A stretch of 16,339 nucleotides of DNA from an uncultured Bacteroides sp. (GCF_958445495.1 NZ_CAUCSQ010000074.1:1-16339), one strand, 5' to 3'; positions 1 to 8,635 are shown, numbered from the stretch's first letter. Numbers and translations: made by a program. Notes: a model not told the origin generated them from the letters alone.

Positions 1-829
1 AAAAGAGATTGAAATCTTCGCAAAGAGAGCGATGAACTATAAGAATCTGTATGATCCCGAACACAAACTGATGCGTGGCAAAAATGAAGACGGCACCTTC
101 CAGTCTCCGTTCAACCCGTTGAAATGGGGAGACGCCTTTACGGAAGGTAATAGCTGGCATTACACCTGGTCTGTATTCCACGATCCTCAAGGTCTGATCG
201 ACCTGATGGGTGGTAAAGACGGGTTCAACCAGATGATGGACTCTGTATTTATTCTGCCTCCGATATTCGATGAGAGCTATTACAGAGCCGTTATCCATGA
301 AATCCGTGAAATGCAGATTATGAATATGGGAAATTATGCACATGGTAACCAACCGATTCAGCACATGTTGTATCTTTATAATTATTCCGGTCAACCCTGG
401 AAGGCGCAGCACTGGATTCGTGAAGTAATGGATAAGCTCTATACTCCTGCCCCCGACGGTTATTGCGGTGATGAGGACAACGGCCAGACTTCTGCCTGGT
501 ATGTATTCTCGGCAATGGGATTCTACCCGGTATGCCCCGGTACGGATGAGTATGTCTTGGGTACTCCTTACTTCAAAGAGATGAAACTGCATCTGGAAAA
601 CGGAAAGACAGTAACCATCTCCGCCCCGAATAACGGAGACGACAAGCGCTACATTTCATCAATGACGCTGAACGGCAAGGAATACACCAAAAACTACCTG
701 ACCCATCAGGACCTGATGAATGGTGCCACCATTTCTTTCAAGATGGATGCCAAACCCAATCAGCAACGTGGTACGAAAGAAAGCGATTTCCCTTACTCTT
801 TCTCTAATGAATTCAAAAAGAAGAAGTAA
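1..829 (+). CDS. GH92 alpha-mannosidase, C-terminal part (5' end outside window)
   Basis: This is the last 275 or so codons of a family 92 glycoside hydrolase, a calcium-dependent inverting exo-alpha-mannosidase, usually about 740-760 residues. The frame is open from base 2 and has no start in the window, so the ATG at 32 is internal. Visible family signatures are an EGNSWHYTW-type segment and CGDEDNGQTSAWYVFSAMGF. The Glu codon at 143-145 and the Asp codons at 470-472 and 476-478 are 109 and 111 residues apart. That matches the spacing I recall for the general acid E533 and base candidates D642/D644 of B. thetaiotaomicron BT3990, so the active site looks intact. The substrate linkage (1,2, 1,3 or 1,4) cannot be read from this part. 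It probably acts in the periplasm or at the cell surface. The GH125 gene starts 2 bases after its stop, which implies co-transcription and possibly coupled translation. Confidence 0.95.
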   Translation, partial: KEIEIFAKRAMNYKNLYDPEHKLMRGKNEDGTFQSPFNPLKWGDAFTEGNSWHYTWSVFHDPQGLIDLMGGKDGFNQMMDSVFILPPIFDESYYRAVIHEIREMQIMNMGNYAHGNQPIQHMLYLYNYSGQPWKAQHWIREVMDKLYTPAPDGYCGDEDNGQTSAWYVFSAMGFYPVCPGTDEYVLGTPYFKEMKLHLENGKTVTISAPNNGDDKRYISSMTLNGKEYTKNYLTHQDLMNGATISFKMDAKPNQQRGTKESDFPYSFSNEFKKKK

Positions 830-831
830 TC

Positions 832-2295
832 ATGAAAAAACAAATCAAATATATCAGTGCAGGTATGCTGGCGGGTATGTTTCTCTGCGGTGGCCAGCTA
901 CAAGCCTCCAACCGTATGATGGAAATGCATGTATGTCTGGCAGATGCCATTCAGAAAGATAACCGTCCTGAAATATCCAACCGCCTGTTCCGTTCGAATG
1001 CAGTGGAAAAGGAGATTCTCCGTGTACAGAAGCTTCTGAAGAATGCGAAGCTGGCATGGATGTTTACCAACTGTTTCCCGAATACCCTGGACACTACCGT
1101 ACATTTCCGTAAGGGAAGCGATGGCAAACCGGATACGTTCGTATATACGGGGGATATTCATGCCATGTGGCTGCGCGACTCCGGTGCGCAGGTATGGCCT
1201 TATGTGCAACTGGCTAATTCGGACCCCGAACTGAAAGAAATGCTGGCAGGAGTGATCCTCCGCCAGTTTAAATGTATCAATATCGACCCGTATGCAAATG
1301 CGTTTAATGACGGCGCCATTCCTGACGGTCACTGGATGAGCGACCTTACGGATATGAAACCGGAATTGCACGAACGTAAATGGGAAATCGACTCCCTGTG
1401 TTATCCGTTGCGTCTGGCTTATCACTACTGGAAGACTACCGGAGATGCAAGCATATTCAACGAAGAATGGATTCAGGCAATCGCTAACGTACTGAAAACC
1501 TTCAAGGAACAGCAACGTAAAGAAGGAGTAGGCCCTTATAAATTCCAGCGTAAAACAGAACGTGCACTGGATACTGTGAGCAATGACGGCCTTGGAGCAC
1601 CGGTGAAACCTGTCGGTTTGATTGTTTCCAGCTTCCGTCCTTCGGACGATGCCACCACTCTTCAATTCCTGGTTCCTTCCAATTTCTTTGCAGTGTCTTC
1701 TTTGCGTAAGGCTGCCGAGATTCTGGAGAAAGTAAATAAGAAAACAGCCTTGTCTAAAGAATGTAAAGACCTGGCGCAGGAAGTAGAAACAGCTTTGAAG
1801 AAGTACGCGGTATATAATCATCCTAAATATGGTAAAATCTATGCCTTCGAGGTAGACGGCTTCGGAAATCATTACCTGATGGACGATGCTAACGTGCCGA
1901 GCCTGCTTGCAATGCCTTATTTAGGTGATGTAGATGTGAACGACCCGATTTATCAGAATACCCGTCGTTTTGTATGGAGCGAGGACAATCCTTATTTTTT
2001 CAGAGGTAAGGCAGGGGAAGGCATCGGTGGTCCGCATATCGGCTATGATATGATTTGGCCGATGAGTATTATGATGAAAGCCTTTACCAGTCAGAATGAT
2101 GCCGAAATCAAGACCTGTATCAAGATGCTGATGGATACGGATGCCGGGACCGGTTTCATGCATGAGTCTTTCCACAAAGACAATCCGGAGAAATTTACCC
2201 GTGCATGGTTCGCTTGGCAGAATACTCTTTTCGGTGAATTGATTCTTAAACTGATAAATGAAGGAAAGGTCGATTTGTTGAACAGTATACAGTAA
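832..2295 (+). CDS. GH125 exo-alpha-1,6-mannosidase
   Basis: The 487-residue protein belongs to glycoside hydrolase family 125 (formerly DUF1237), inverting exo-alpha-1,6-mannosidases that trim N-glycan cores or mannan backbones. It starts with a probable signal peptide (MKKQ, a hydrophobic run to about residue 21, then QASN), so it is likely periplasmic. Family segments include GDIHAMWLRDSGAQVWPYV (about 107-125), DGHWMSDL, WEIDSLCYPLRLAYHYW, SFRPSDDATT and TGFMHESFH. Asp272 in the SDDA segment and Glu445 in MHESF are 173 residues apart. That equals the spacing of the acid D220 and base E393 that I recall for the Clostridium perfringens enzyme. The start follows the GH92 stop by 2 bases and has no Shine-Dalgarno. 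Pairing with GH92 suggests stepwise removal of 1,2/1,3 branches and then 1,6-linked mannose. Confidence 0.93.
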   Translation: MKKQIKYISAGMLAGMFLCGGQLQASNRMMEMHVCLADAIQKDNRPEISNRLFRSNAVEKEILRVQKLLKNAKLAWMFTNCFPNTLDTTVHFRKGSDGKPDTFVYTGDIHAMWLRDSGAQVWPYVQLANSDPELKEMLAGVILRQFKCINIDPYANAFNDGAIPDGHWMSDLTDMKPELHERKWEIDSLCYPLRLAYHYWKTTGDASIFNEEWIQAIANVLKTFKEQQRKEGVGPYKFQRKTERALDTVSNDGLGAPVKPVGLIVSSFRPSDDATTLQFLVPSNFFAVSSLRKAAEILEKVNKKTALSKECKDLAQEVETALKKYAVYNHPKYGKIYAFEVDGFGNHYLMDDANVPSLLAMPYLGDVDVNDPIYQNTRRFVWSEDNPYFFRGKAGEGIGGPHIGYDMIWPMSIMMKAFTSQNDAEIKTCIKMLMDTDAGTGFMHESFHKDNPEKFTRAWFAWQNTLFGELILKLINEGKVDLLNSIQ

Positions 2296-2424
2296 GATGC
2301 AGACATTGTGAATTGAATATGGAGTATGCGGATGATGCAGTTCTCTTTCTGATATAGACCGGAAGGAACGTGTTATCCGCGTCTTCTTGTTTTTGAAAAT
2401 GAATATCTAAAAATCAGTTGTATC
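2296..2424 (+). other. 129-base gap inside the operon, no clear signal
   Basis: This is the only long gap between genes of the glycosidase operon. I see no TAnnTTTG element and no hairpin followed by a T run. GCGGAT (2328 area) and ATCCGC (2381 area) could pair, but across a loop of some 40 bases. It may be a simple spacer or may hold an RNA processing or weak promoter signal that I cannot recognise. Confidence 0.4.
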
Positions 2425-3555
2425 ATGAAAAAGTTATGTGTGGGAGCAGTTGCCGCCCTTTTAATGGCAGCTTGTACGCCGAAAGCCGAAAAAACGACGG
2501 ATTCCGGTTTATTGCAGAGTAATTTTCAAACGGAGGTGGACGGGAAGAAAACCGATTTGTTTACTCTGCGTAACAAGAACAACATGGAGGTATGTATCAC
2601 CAATTTCGGCGGGCGTATTGTTTCTGTGATGGTTCCCGATAAGGACGGACAGATGCGCGATGTTGTTTTAGGGTTCGATTCTATTCAGGATTATATCAGC
2701 AAACCTTCGGATTTCGGCGCAAGCATCGGACGTTATGCCAATCGTATCAATCAGGGCAAGTTCATATTGGATGGTGTGGAATATCAGCTTCCTCGCAATA
2801 ACTACGGTCACTGTCTGCATGGCGGCCCACAGGGATTCCAATATCGGGTGTATGATGCAGAACTGTTGAACCCTCAAGAATTGCAGTTGACTTACCGTGC
2901 TGGAGACGGTGAAGAAGGTTTTCCGGGAAATGTCACTTGCAAAGTATTGATGAAACTGACGGACGACAATGCTATCGACATTCGGTATGAGGCGGAAACC
3001 GACAAGCCGACTATTGTGAATATGACTAACCATTCTTATTTTAACCTGGATGGTGATGCAGGTAGTAATGCCGGACATCTGTTGATGATTGATGCGGATT
3101 ATTATACGCCGGTGGACAGCACTTTTATGACAACCGGTGAAATCGTTTCAGTAGAAGGTACCCCAATGGACTTCCGTACCCCGACGCCGGTGGGCGAGCG
3201 TATCAATGACTATGATTTCGTGCAACTGAAAAACGGTAATGGCTACGACCACAACTGGGTGTTGAATACGAAAGGTGATGTAACTCGTAAATGTGCTTCT
3301 CTGAAATCGCCGAAGACGGGTATCGTACTGGATGTTTATACCAACGAGCCGGGTATTCAGGTGTATGCCGGCAATTTCCTCGACGGTTCGTTGACCGGAA
3401 AGAAAGGCATTACTTACAATCAGCGTGCTTCCGTATGTCTTGAAACTCAAAAATATCCGGATACTCCGAACAAACCGGAATGGCCTTCGGCCGTATTGCG
3501 TCCGGGCGAGAAGTATATGAGTCAGTGTATCTTTAAATTCTCTGTCGATAAATAG
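2425..3555 (+). CDS. galM: Aldose 1-epimerase (mutarotase), lipoprotein
   Basis: The 376-residue protein is of the galactose mutarotase family, which interconverts alpha and beta anomers of free aldoses. The N-terminus (MKKLCVGAVAALLMAAC) is a lipoprotein signal with a lipobox-like MAAC and lipidated Cys17. The following residues TPKAEK lack the acidic surface-export signal, so I infer a periplasm-facing lipoprotein. Expected catalytic residues are present: His132 in GHCLHGG, His203 in TNHSYFNLDG and Glu340 in VCLETQKYPDTPN. Their order and spacing are close to H96, H170 and E304 of the Lactococcus enzyme. The family signature NRINQGKF is also present. The acyltransferase gene starts 3 bases after its stop. 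In this operon it would equilibrate anomers of sugars released by the inverting mannosidases. The preferred sugar cannot be told from sequence. Confidence 0.92.
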   Translation: MKKLCVGAVAALLMAACTPKAEKTTDSGLLQSNFQTEVDGKKTDLFTLRNKNNMEVCITNFGGRIVSVMVPDKDGQMRDVVLGFDSIQDYISKPSDFGASIGRYANRINQGKFILDGVEYQLPRNNYGHCLHGGPQGFQYRVYDAELLNPQELQLTYRAGDGEEGFPGNVTCKVLMKLTDDNAIDIRYEAETDKPTIVNMTNHSYFNLDGDAGSNAGHLLMIDADYYTPVDSTFMTTGEIVSVEGTPMDFRTPTPVGERINDYDFVQLKNGNGYDHNWVLNTKGDVTRKCASLKSPKTGIVLDVYTNEPGIQVYAGNFLDGSLTGKKGITYNQRASVCLETQKYPDTPNKPEWPSAVLRPGEKYMSQCIFKFSVDK

Positions 3556-3558
3556 GCT

Positions 3559-4707
3559 ATGAACCAGCTCCCTACCCTTGATAATCGGATTGTCTGGTTA
3601 GACGTAATCCGTGCTGTGGCTATGTTGATGGTGATTGGCGTACATTGTATCGATCCGTTTTATATTTCGCCTACATTGGGCGCCATTCCGGAATATACGC
3701 ATTGGGCAGCTATCTACGGTTCTTTGTTGCGTCCCTCTGTCCCTTTGTTTGTGATGATGACCGGTTTGCTGTTGTTGCCTGTCAAACAACAGCCTTTGGG
3801 GAAATTTTATAAGAAACGCATTTATCGTGTGCTGTTTCCCTTTCTTATTTGGTCTGTCCTTTATAATATGTTCCCGTGGTTTACAGGAGTGATAGGGCTT
3901 GATAAGTCTATTATCGGGCAATTCTTTTGTTATGTACAGGGAAATGAGTCTCAAGAGCTGATGGACTCATTGAAAGATGTTGCTATGATTCCCTTTAATT
4001 TCAGTTTCAAGGAGAATCACATGTGGTATATTTATTTGCTGATTGGGCTTTATCTGTATATGCCTTTCTTTTCTGCATGGATAGAAAGGGCGGATAACAA
4101 AACGAAACAGACTTATCTGTGGATTTGGTTTATCTCCCTGTTCCTGCCTTATATGGCGGAATATATCTCTGCCTATTTGTTCGGTACAAGTACGTGGAAT
4201 GCTTTTGGCATGTTCTATTATTTTGCCGGGTTCAACGGTTATCTGTTGTTGGGACATTATGTCAAGAAAGGAAATGACTGGGGAATCGGGAAAACGCTGC
4301 TTATCTGTGCCGTGCTTTTTGCCATAGGTTATTATGTCACTTATTCCGGTTTCAGTGCGGCTGCCGCCGACCCGAATCATACGGAAGCGGATATGGAGTT
4401 GTTTTTCACTTTCTGTAGTCCCAATGTGGTTTTGATGACGTTGGCCGTGTTCCTGCTTCTTCAAAAGGTGAGAATAACGAATCCTGTTGCTGTCAGGGCT
4501 TTGGCAAATATGACAAAGTGCGGGTTCGGCATTTACATGGTACACTATTTTGTCGTAGGACCTTTCTTCCTGTTAATCGGTCCTTCGTCTATCCCTATTC
4601 CTTTGCAGGTTCCGTTGATGGCGGCAGGTATTTTCCTTTGTAGCTGGGCGTTTACGGCGCTTATGTATAAGCTGATGCCGAATAAGGCTCATTGGTTTAT
4701 GGGATAG
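3559..4707 (+). CDS. Membrane acyltransferase, acyltransferase-3 family (first copy)
   Basis: The 382-residue polytopic membrane protein has about ten hydrophobic segments. It belongs to the acyltransferase-3 family, and the closest-looking group is the WecH-like surface polysaccharide O-acetyltransferases. The family motif R-x10-H is present as Arg18 and His29 in the first membrane segment (LDVIRAVAMLMVIGVHC). Other family-like stretches are RPSVPLFVMMTGLLLLP, HMWYIYLLIGLYLYMPFFS and KCGFGIYMVHYFVVGP near the C-terminus. It lies 3 bases after the mutarotase stop and 27 bases before the GH127 gene, so it is co-transcribed. It is clearly related to the acyltransferase at 6813-7901 along its whole length. 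The acceptor is unknown. Acetylation of a cell-envelope glycan is a guess from the family. Confidence 0.88.
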   Translation: MNQLPTLDNRIVWLDVIRAVAMLMVIGVHCIDPFYISPTLGAIPEYTHWAAIYGSLLRPSVPLFVMMTGLLLLPVKQQPLGKFYKKRIYRVLFPFLIWSVLYNMFPWFTGVIGLDKSIIGQFFCYVQGNESQELMDSLKDVAMIPFNFSFKENHMWYIYLLIGLYLYMPFFSAWIERADNKTKQTYLWIWFISLFLPYMAEYISAYLFGTSTWNAFGMFYYFAGFNGYLLLGHYVKKGNDWGIGKTLLICAVLFAIGYYVTYSGFSAAAADPNHTEADMELFFTFCSPNVVLMTLAVFLLLQKVRITNPVAVRALANMTKCGFGIYMVHYFVVGPFFLLIGPSSIPIPLQVPLMAAGIFLCSWAFTALMYKLMPNKAHWFMG

Positions 4708-4734
4708 TTTTTTAGAATCAGTAGAATAGACGAT

Positions 4735-6789
4735 ATGAGAAAAAGTAACACTAAAAGTATTTTTGCATCGGTCGTGATGGGGCTGGCGTTTACGGCATGT
4801 ACGTCTGTACCCTCTGACGATATAGTGACGGTTACGGACCGTCCGGATATACAATCTGTCAACACCAATTATGTCGGGTATCGGGCTCCGCTTCGTCCGT
4901 TGAATTTTATAAAGTTGCCGGTAGGCAGTATCCAACCTGAAGGTTGGGTGAGAAAATACCTGGAACTGCAACGGGATGGTCTGACCGGGCATCTGGGAGA
5001 AATCAGCGCTTGGCTGGAAAAAGATAACAATGCCTGGTTGACGACCGGCGGAGACCACGGCTGGGAAGAGGTTCCTTACTGGCTCAAGGGTTACGGCAAT
5101 CTGGCGTATATCCTGAACGACCCGAAAATGATAGAGGAAACCAAATACTGGATTGAAGGTGTATTTGCCAGTCGCCAGCCGGACGGTTATTTCGGTCCTG
5201 TCAACGAACGCAACGGGAAACGCGAACTTTGGGCGCAAATGATTATGCTCTGGTGCCTGCAATCTTATTACGAGTATTCCCGGGACGAACGTGTCATTGA
5301 CTTGATGACGGATTATTTTAAATGGCAGTTGACCGTTCCCGACGACCGGTTCTTAAAGGATTATTGGGAAAACAGCCGTGGCGGCGATAACATTATCAGT
5401 GTTTATTGGCTTTATAATCGCACCGGCGATGCTTTCTTGCTCGATTTGGCAGAGAAGATTCACCGGAATACCGCCGATTGGACAAAATCCACATCTTTAC
5501 CTAACTGGCATAATGTGAACATCGCCCAATGTTTCCGTGAACCGGCTACTTATTATATGCAAACCGGGGATTCTGCCTTGCTGAAAGCTTCTTATAATGT
5601 CCATCATCTGATTCGCCGTACTTTCGGACAAGTGCCCGGTGGTATGTTCGGTGCGGACGAGAATGCCCGGATGGGATATATCGATCCTCGTCAGGGAGTG
5701 GAGACTTGCGGTCTGGTAGAGCAAATGGCTTCCGATGAAATCATGCTTTGCATGACGGGAGACCCTATGTGGGCGGAACATTGCGAAGAGGTTGCGTTCA
5801 ACTCGTATCCTGCTGCCGTGATGCCGGATTTCAGAGCTTTGCGTTATATCACCTGCCCGAATCATGTCGTCAGCGATTCGAAAAATCATCATCCGGGCAT
5901 TGACAATCGCGGTCCGTTCCTTTCGATGAATCCTTTCAGCAGCCGTTGTTGCCAACATAATCATGCACAAGGCTGGCCTTACTTCGCCGAACATCTGGTG
6001 TTGGCAACTCCCGATAATGGAGTGGCGGCAGCTATTTATGCAGCTTGTAAAGCGACGGTGAAAGTAGGTGACGGCAAAGAAGTTGTTCTTCATGAAGAGA
6101 CGAATTATCCTTTTGAAGAGAATATAGCTTTCACGGTTTCTACCGATGGGAAGGTCGCTTTCCCGTTTTATCTTCGCATTCCTTCATGGACTTCCAATGC
6201 TGAGGTACGGGTGAATGGCAAGAAGGCCGGTGTAGCTCCCGTGTCCGGGAAATATCTTTGTATCAATCGTGAATGGTCGGATGGCGACCGTGTTGAGCTG
6301 ACTCTTCCGATGTCTCTTTCCATGCGTACATGGCAAGTCAATAAGAACAGCGTAAGCGTAGATTATGGACCTCTGACTTTGTCTCTCAAAATCGGGGAGA
6401 AATATGTGGAGAAAGACAGCCGTGAAACCGCTATCGGTGATTCCAAATGGCAGAAAGGCGCAGATTCGAAGAAATGGCCTACCACAGAAATCTATCCGGA
6501 CAGCCCTTGGAATTATTCATTGGTATTAGATAAGACGGAACCTTTGAAGAATTTTAAAGTCGTCCGTAAATCCTGGCCTGCAGATAACTTTCCTTTTACG
6601 GTAAACAGCGTGCCTTTGGAGGTGAAAGCCACAGGGCGTCTGGTTCCCGAATGGAAGATAGACGAAACCGGATTGTGCGGTGTATTGCCGGAAGAAGATG
6701 CGGTGAAAGGTGATAAAGAGGAAGTAACTTTGATTCCGATGGGTGCGGCACGGTTGAGAATATCTTCGTTCCCGAATACAAGAGAATAA
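4735..6789 (+). CDS. GH127-family glycosidase (beta-L-arabinofuranosidase-like), lipoprotein
   Basis: The 684-residue protein belongs to the DUF1680/GH127 group. The best-studied member is the Bifidobacterium beta-L-arabinofuranosidase HypBA1, a retaining enzyme with a zinc-bound cysteine nucleophile. The N-terminus is a lipoprotein signal ending in FTAC (Cys22). The zinc site seems complete: Glu323 and Cys325 in GVETCGLVEQ, and the Cys405-Cys406 pair in SSRCCQHNH. HypBA1 uses E338, C340, C417 and C418, so spacing is similar. An alpha-helical barrel (about 60-420) is followed by beta-rich domains. GH127 and relatives (GH137, GH142, GH146) include other specificities, so the sugar released is uncertain. 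It sits between two related acyltransferase genes, with gaps of 27 and 23 bases. Its presence in an alpha-mannosidase operon is unexpected. Confidence 0.88.
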   Translation: MRKSNTKSIFASVVMGLAFTACTSVPSDDIVTVTDRPDIQSVNTNYVGYRAPLRPLNFIKLPVGSIQPEGWVRKYLELQRDGLTGHLGEISAWLEKDNNAWLTTGGDHGWEEVPYWLKGYGNLAYILNDPKMIEETKYWIEGVFASRQPDGYFGPVNERNGKRELWAQMIMLWCLQSYYEYSRDERVIDLMTDYFKWQLTVPDDRFLKDYWENSRGGDNIISVYWLYNRTGDAFLLDLAEKIHRNTADWTKSTSLPNWHNVNIAQCFREPATYYMQTGDSALLKASYNVHHLIRRTFGQVPGGMFGADENARMGYIDPRQGVETCGLVEQMASDEIMLCMTGDPMWAEHCEEVAFNSYPAAVMPDFRALRYITCPNHVVSDSKNHHPGIDNRGPFLSMNPFSSRCCQHNHAQGWPYFAEHLVLATPDNGVAAAIYAACKATVKVGDGKEVVLHEETNYPFEENIAFTVSTDGKVAFPFYLRIPSWTSNAEVRVNGKKAGVAPVSGKYLCINREWSDGDRVELTLPMSLSMRTWQVNKNSVSVDYGPLTLSLKIGEKYVEKDSRETAIGDSKWQKGADSKKWPTTEIYPDSPWNYSLVLDKTEPLKNFKVVRKSWPADNFPFTVNSVPLEVKATGRLVPEWKIDETGLCGVLPEEDAVKGDKEEVTLIPMGAARLRISSFPNTRE

Positions 6790-6812
6790 ATAGACAACAG
6801 AAAAAATAGAAA

Positions 6813-7901
6813 ATGAAACGTATTGTTTTTTTAGATTATATCCGTGTGTTCGCATGTTTCCTCGTGATGGTCGTTCACGCTAGTGAGAATTTTTACGGTG
6901 CTCCCGGCTCCACTGATATGGCGGGACCTCAATCTTATTTGGCTACTGAGGCAGACCGGTTGTGGGTGGCTGTGTACGACGGTTTCTCACGTATGGCAGT
7001 ACCATTGTTCATGATTGTTTCCGCTTTTCTTCTCGCACCGATGAAAGAGGGACAAACGATGTGGCAATTTTACCGTCAGCGTTGCCTCCGCATCCTGCCG
7101 CCGTTTTTCATATTTATGATACTGTATAGCACTTTACCGATGTTATGGGGACAGTTGGATGCGGCGACATCAATCAAGGATATGTCGCGGATATTCTTGA
7201 ATTTCCCGACATTGGCCGGACACTTCTGGTTTATGTATCCTCTGATTAGCCTTTATTTGTTTATTCCCATTATATCTCCCTGGCTGCGTAAAGCCACGGC
7301 AAAAGAGGAACGTTTTTTCATCGGGCTGTTCGTGTTGTCTACGTACATGCCGTATCTCAACCGCTGGTGCGGTGAGGTGTGGGGACAATGTTTCTGGAAT
7401 GAATATCACATGTTGTGGTATTTCTCCGGTTATCTGGGATATCTTGTTCTGGCGCATTACATACGTGTACATTTGGCATGGAGCCGTTCCAAACGTCTCA
7501 TTGTCGGAACCGTTTTAATGTTGGTCGGGGCTGTATGGACCATTTATTCGTTCTATGTCCAGGCTACGCCCGGAGAACTTCATTCCACACCTGTGATAGA
7601 AATAGGATGGGCTTTCTGTACAATCAATTGTGTGCTTCTCACAACGGGTACCTTCCTTATGTTTACTTGTATAAAACGTCCGGAAGCCCCGAAGATGGTG
7701 ACAGACTTGTCAAAACTCAGCTATGGCATGTATCTTATGCATATCTTCTGGCTGGGACTATGGGTAACCGTGTTCAAGCAAACGCTTGAATTACCTACTG
7801 TTGCCGCTATCCCATGTATTGCAGTGGTTACATTTGTCAGTTGTTTCGTAACGACGAAGGTAATTTCGTTTATACCGGGCAGTAAATGGATCATAGGATA
7901 A
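6813..7901 (+). CDS. Membrane acyltransferase, acyltransferase-3 family (second copy)
   Basis: The 362-residue polytopic membrane protein is from the same family as the 3559-4707 product. The R-x10-H motif is Arg11 and His22 in FLDYIRVFACFLVMVVHAS. Shared landmarks with the first copy are SRMAVPLFMIVSAFLLAP, HFWFMYPLISLYLFIPIIS, MLWYFSGYLGYLVLAHY and LSYGMYLMHIFW. They run in the same order, so the two are diverged paralogues rather than unrelated genes. The start is preceded by an A-rich leader (ACAGAAAAAATAGAAA), common in Bacteroides, and no Shine-Dalgarno. It is the last gene of the operon: the terminator hairpin begins 20 bases after its stop. The likely reaction is O-acylation, probably acetylation, of a glycan at the inner membrane. 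The substrate is unknown. Confidence 0.88.
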   Translation: MKRIVFLDYIRVFACFLVMVVHASENFYGAPGSTDMAGPQSYLATEADRLWVAVYDGFSRMAVPLFMIVSAFLLAPMKEGQTMWQFYRQRCLRILPPFFIFMILYSTLPMLWGQLDAATSIKDMSRIFLNFPTLAGHFWFMYPLISLYLFIPIISPWLRKATAKEERFFIGLFVLSTYMPYLNRWCGEVWGQCFWNEYHMLWYFSGYLGYLVLAHYIRVHLAWSRSKRLIVGTVLMLVGAVWTIYSFYVQATPGELHSTPVIEIGWAFCTINCVLLTTGTFLMFTCIKRPEAPKMVTDLSKLSYGMYLMHIFWLGLWVTVFKQTLELPTVAAIPCIAVVTFVSCFVTTKVISFIPGSKWIIG

Positions 7902-7920
7902 AATAAATATCCTATCAAAT

Positions 7921-7969
7921 AAGGGTATCACTTTCATGGTTTCTATCGGTGAAAGTGATACCCTTTTTT
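7921..7969 (+). terminator. Intrinsic terminator of the glycosidase operon
   Basis: A perfect 16-bp stem (7921-7936 with 7950-7965) encloses a 13-base loop and runs into six T (7964-7969). It lies between convergent genes. On the other strand only a broken T tract (TTATTT) follows the stem, so it may also weakly stop transcription from the minus-strand gene ending at 8063. Confidence 0.93.
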
Positions 7970-8062
7970 ATACTTGTTGAATTGAAACTGCATCTTCAAT
8001 TATCAACGGAATAAGGTTTTATATTCGGGTAATCAAAAATATAGTACCTGATTGAAGACTGG

Positions 8063-8536
8063 CTATTTAATGGAATCGAACTTCAATGTACCATTTTCAT
8101 TGACTATTTTCAAAGTGCGGTTACCTTTAATTCCCATATCAATGAAATCAACTTTGTAAAAGCCATTGGCTAATACGGCTACTGATGTCACTTTACATAC
8201 ATCGCTTGGTCCGTCTTGCGCACCTGTCCGGAAATCCCATATTGCATATCCTTCGCCGTCATACTCGTAGTTGTCTTTCAACTGTTTCTGCAATTTGGCT
8301 GTACAATGTTTCTTCACAGCCGGAATATAATTCTTTTCTCCAAAGACGTAGTTTGCGTAGAAATCTTTAATGAATTGGATTACTTTAGCATTGTCCACCT
8401 CAGGCGATTGCAGAATAGTAGTAGTCTTGTTGGCGGGAGGCGTTTCATTGTCGAGACAGCAAGCCTGAACTTGTATAGGCTGCAGAGCAACCCCTAGATA
8501 AATGGCATAAAAAAATAAAATCTTTTTCATATTCAT
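8063..8536 (-). CDS. Small exported protein, DUF3828-like
   Basis: The 157-residue protein has an N-terminal signal (MNMKKILFFYAIYLGVALQPIQVQACC). Cleavage could be by signal peptidase I after VQA. It could also be a weak lipoprotein site at the first Cys, though the Gln two residues before that Cys is atypical. The mature part has VIQFIKDFYANYVFG, a middle WDFRTGAQDGPSDVCKV segment, and an ending in short strands (FYKVDFIDMG, LKIVNENGTLKFDSIK). This resembles DUF3828, small NTF2-like secreted proteins of unknown function common in Bacteroides. Either Met1 (8534-8536) or Met3 (8528-8530) could be the start. No TAnnTTTG promoter is visible directly upstream. It may be read through from argE, which ends 100 bases upstream on the same strand. 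Confidence 0.75.
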   Translation of the reverse strand: MNMKKILFFYAIYLGVALQPIQVQACCLDNETPPANKTTTILQSPEVDNAKVIQFIKDFYANYVFGEKNYIPAVKKHCTAKLQKQLKDNYEYDGEGYAIWDFRTGAQDGPSDVCKVTSVAVLANGFYKVDFIDMGIKGNRTLKIVNENGTLKFDSIK

Positions 8537-8576
8537 ATATTATGTATTAAGAATGAACTATTTATACCATTGTATG

Positions 8577-8627
8577 GGTGAATTGATAGTTGAAAGCTAT
8601 TAGTATGATAACAACTATCGATTCACC
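8577..8627. repeat. Long inverted repeat between argE and the DUF3828-like gene
   Basis: Arms 8577-8592 and 8612-8627 are 16 bases each and complementary except for one T/G wobble, around a 19-base loop. An outer CATT/AATG pair (8568-8571 with 8628-8631) could extend the stem past a bulge. It starts 9 bases after the argE stop on the minus strand. No T run follows on either strand, so it is not a textbook intrinsic terminator. It may be a 3'-end protecting hairpin, a processing site or a protein-binding palindrome. Confidence 0.7.
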
Positions 8628-8635
8628 AATGACTT

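Noticed and set aside
898..1872. 324-codon open frame on the minus strand
   Set aside because: It lies opposite the GH125 gene, whose family motifs and catalytic residues are clear. The minus-strand product is rich in Phe, His and Arg with no recognisable domain.
3967..5262. Minus-strand frames of 192 and 229 codons opposite the first acyltransferase and GH127 genes
   Set aside because: Both are antisense to well-supported plus-strand genes and show His/Arg/Gln-rich shadow composition.
7977..8005. Possible second terminator (TTGAATTGAA with TTCAATTATCAA)
   Set aside because: The pairing is AT-only and imperfect, with no T run. The perfect hairpin at 7921-7969 explains termination here.
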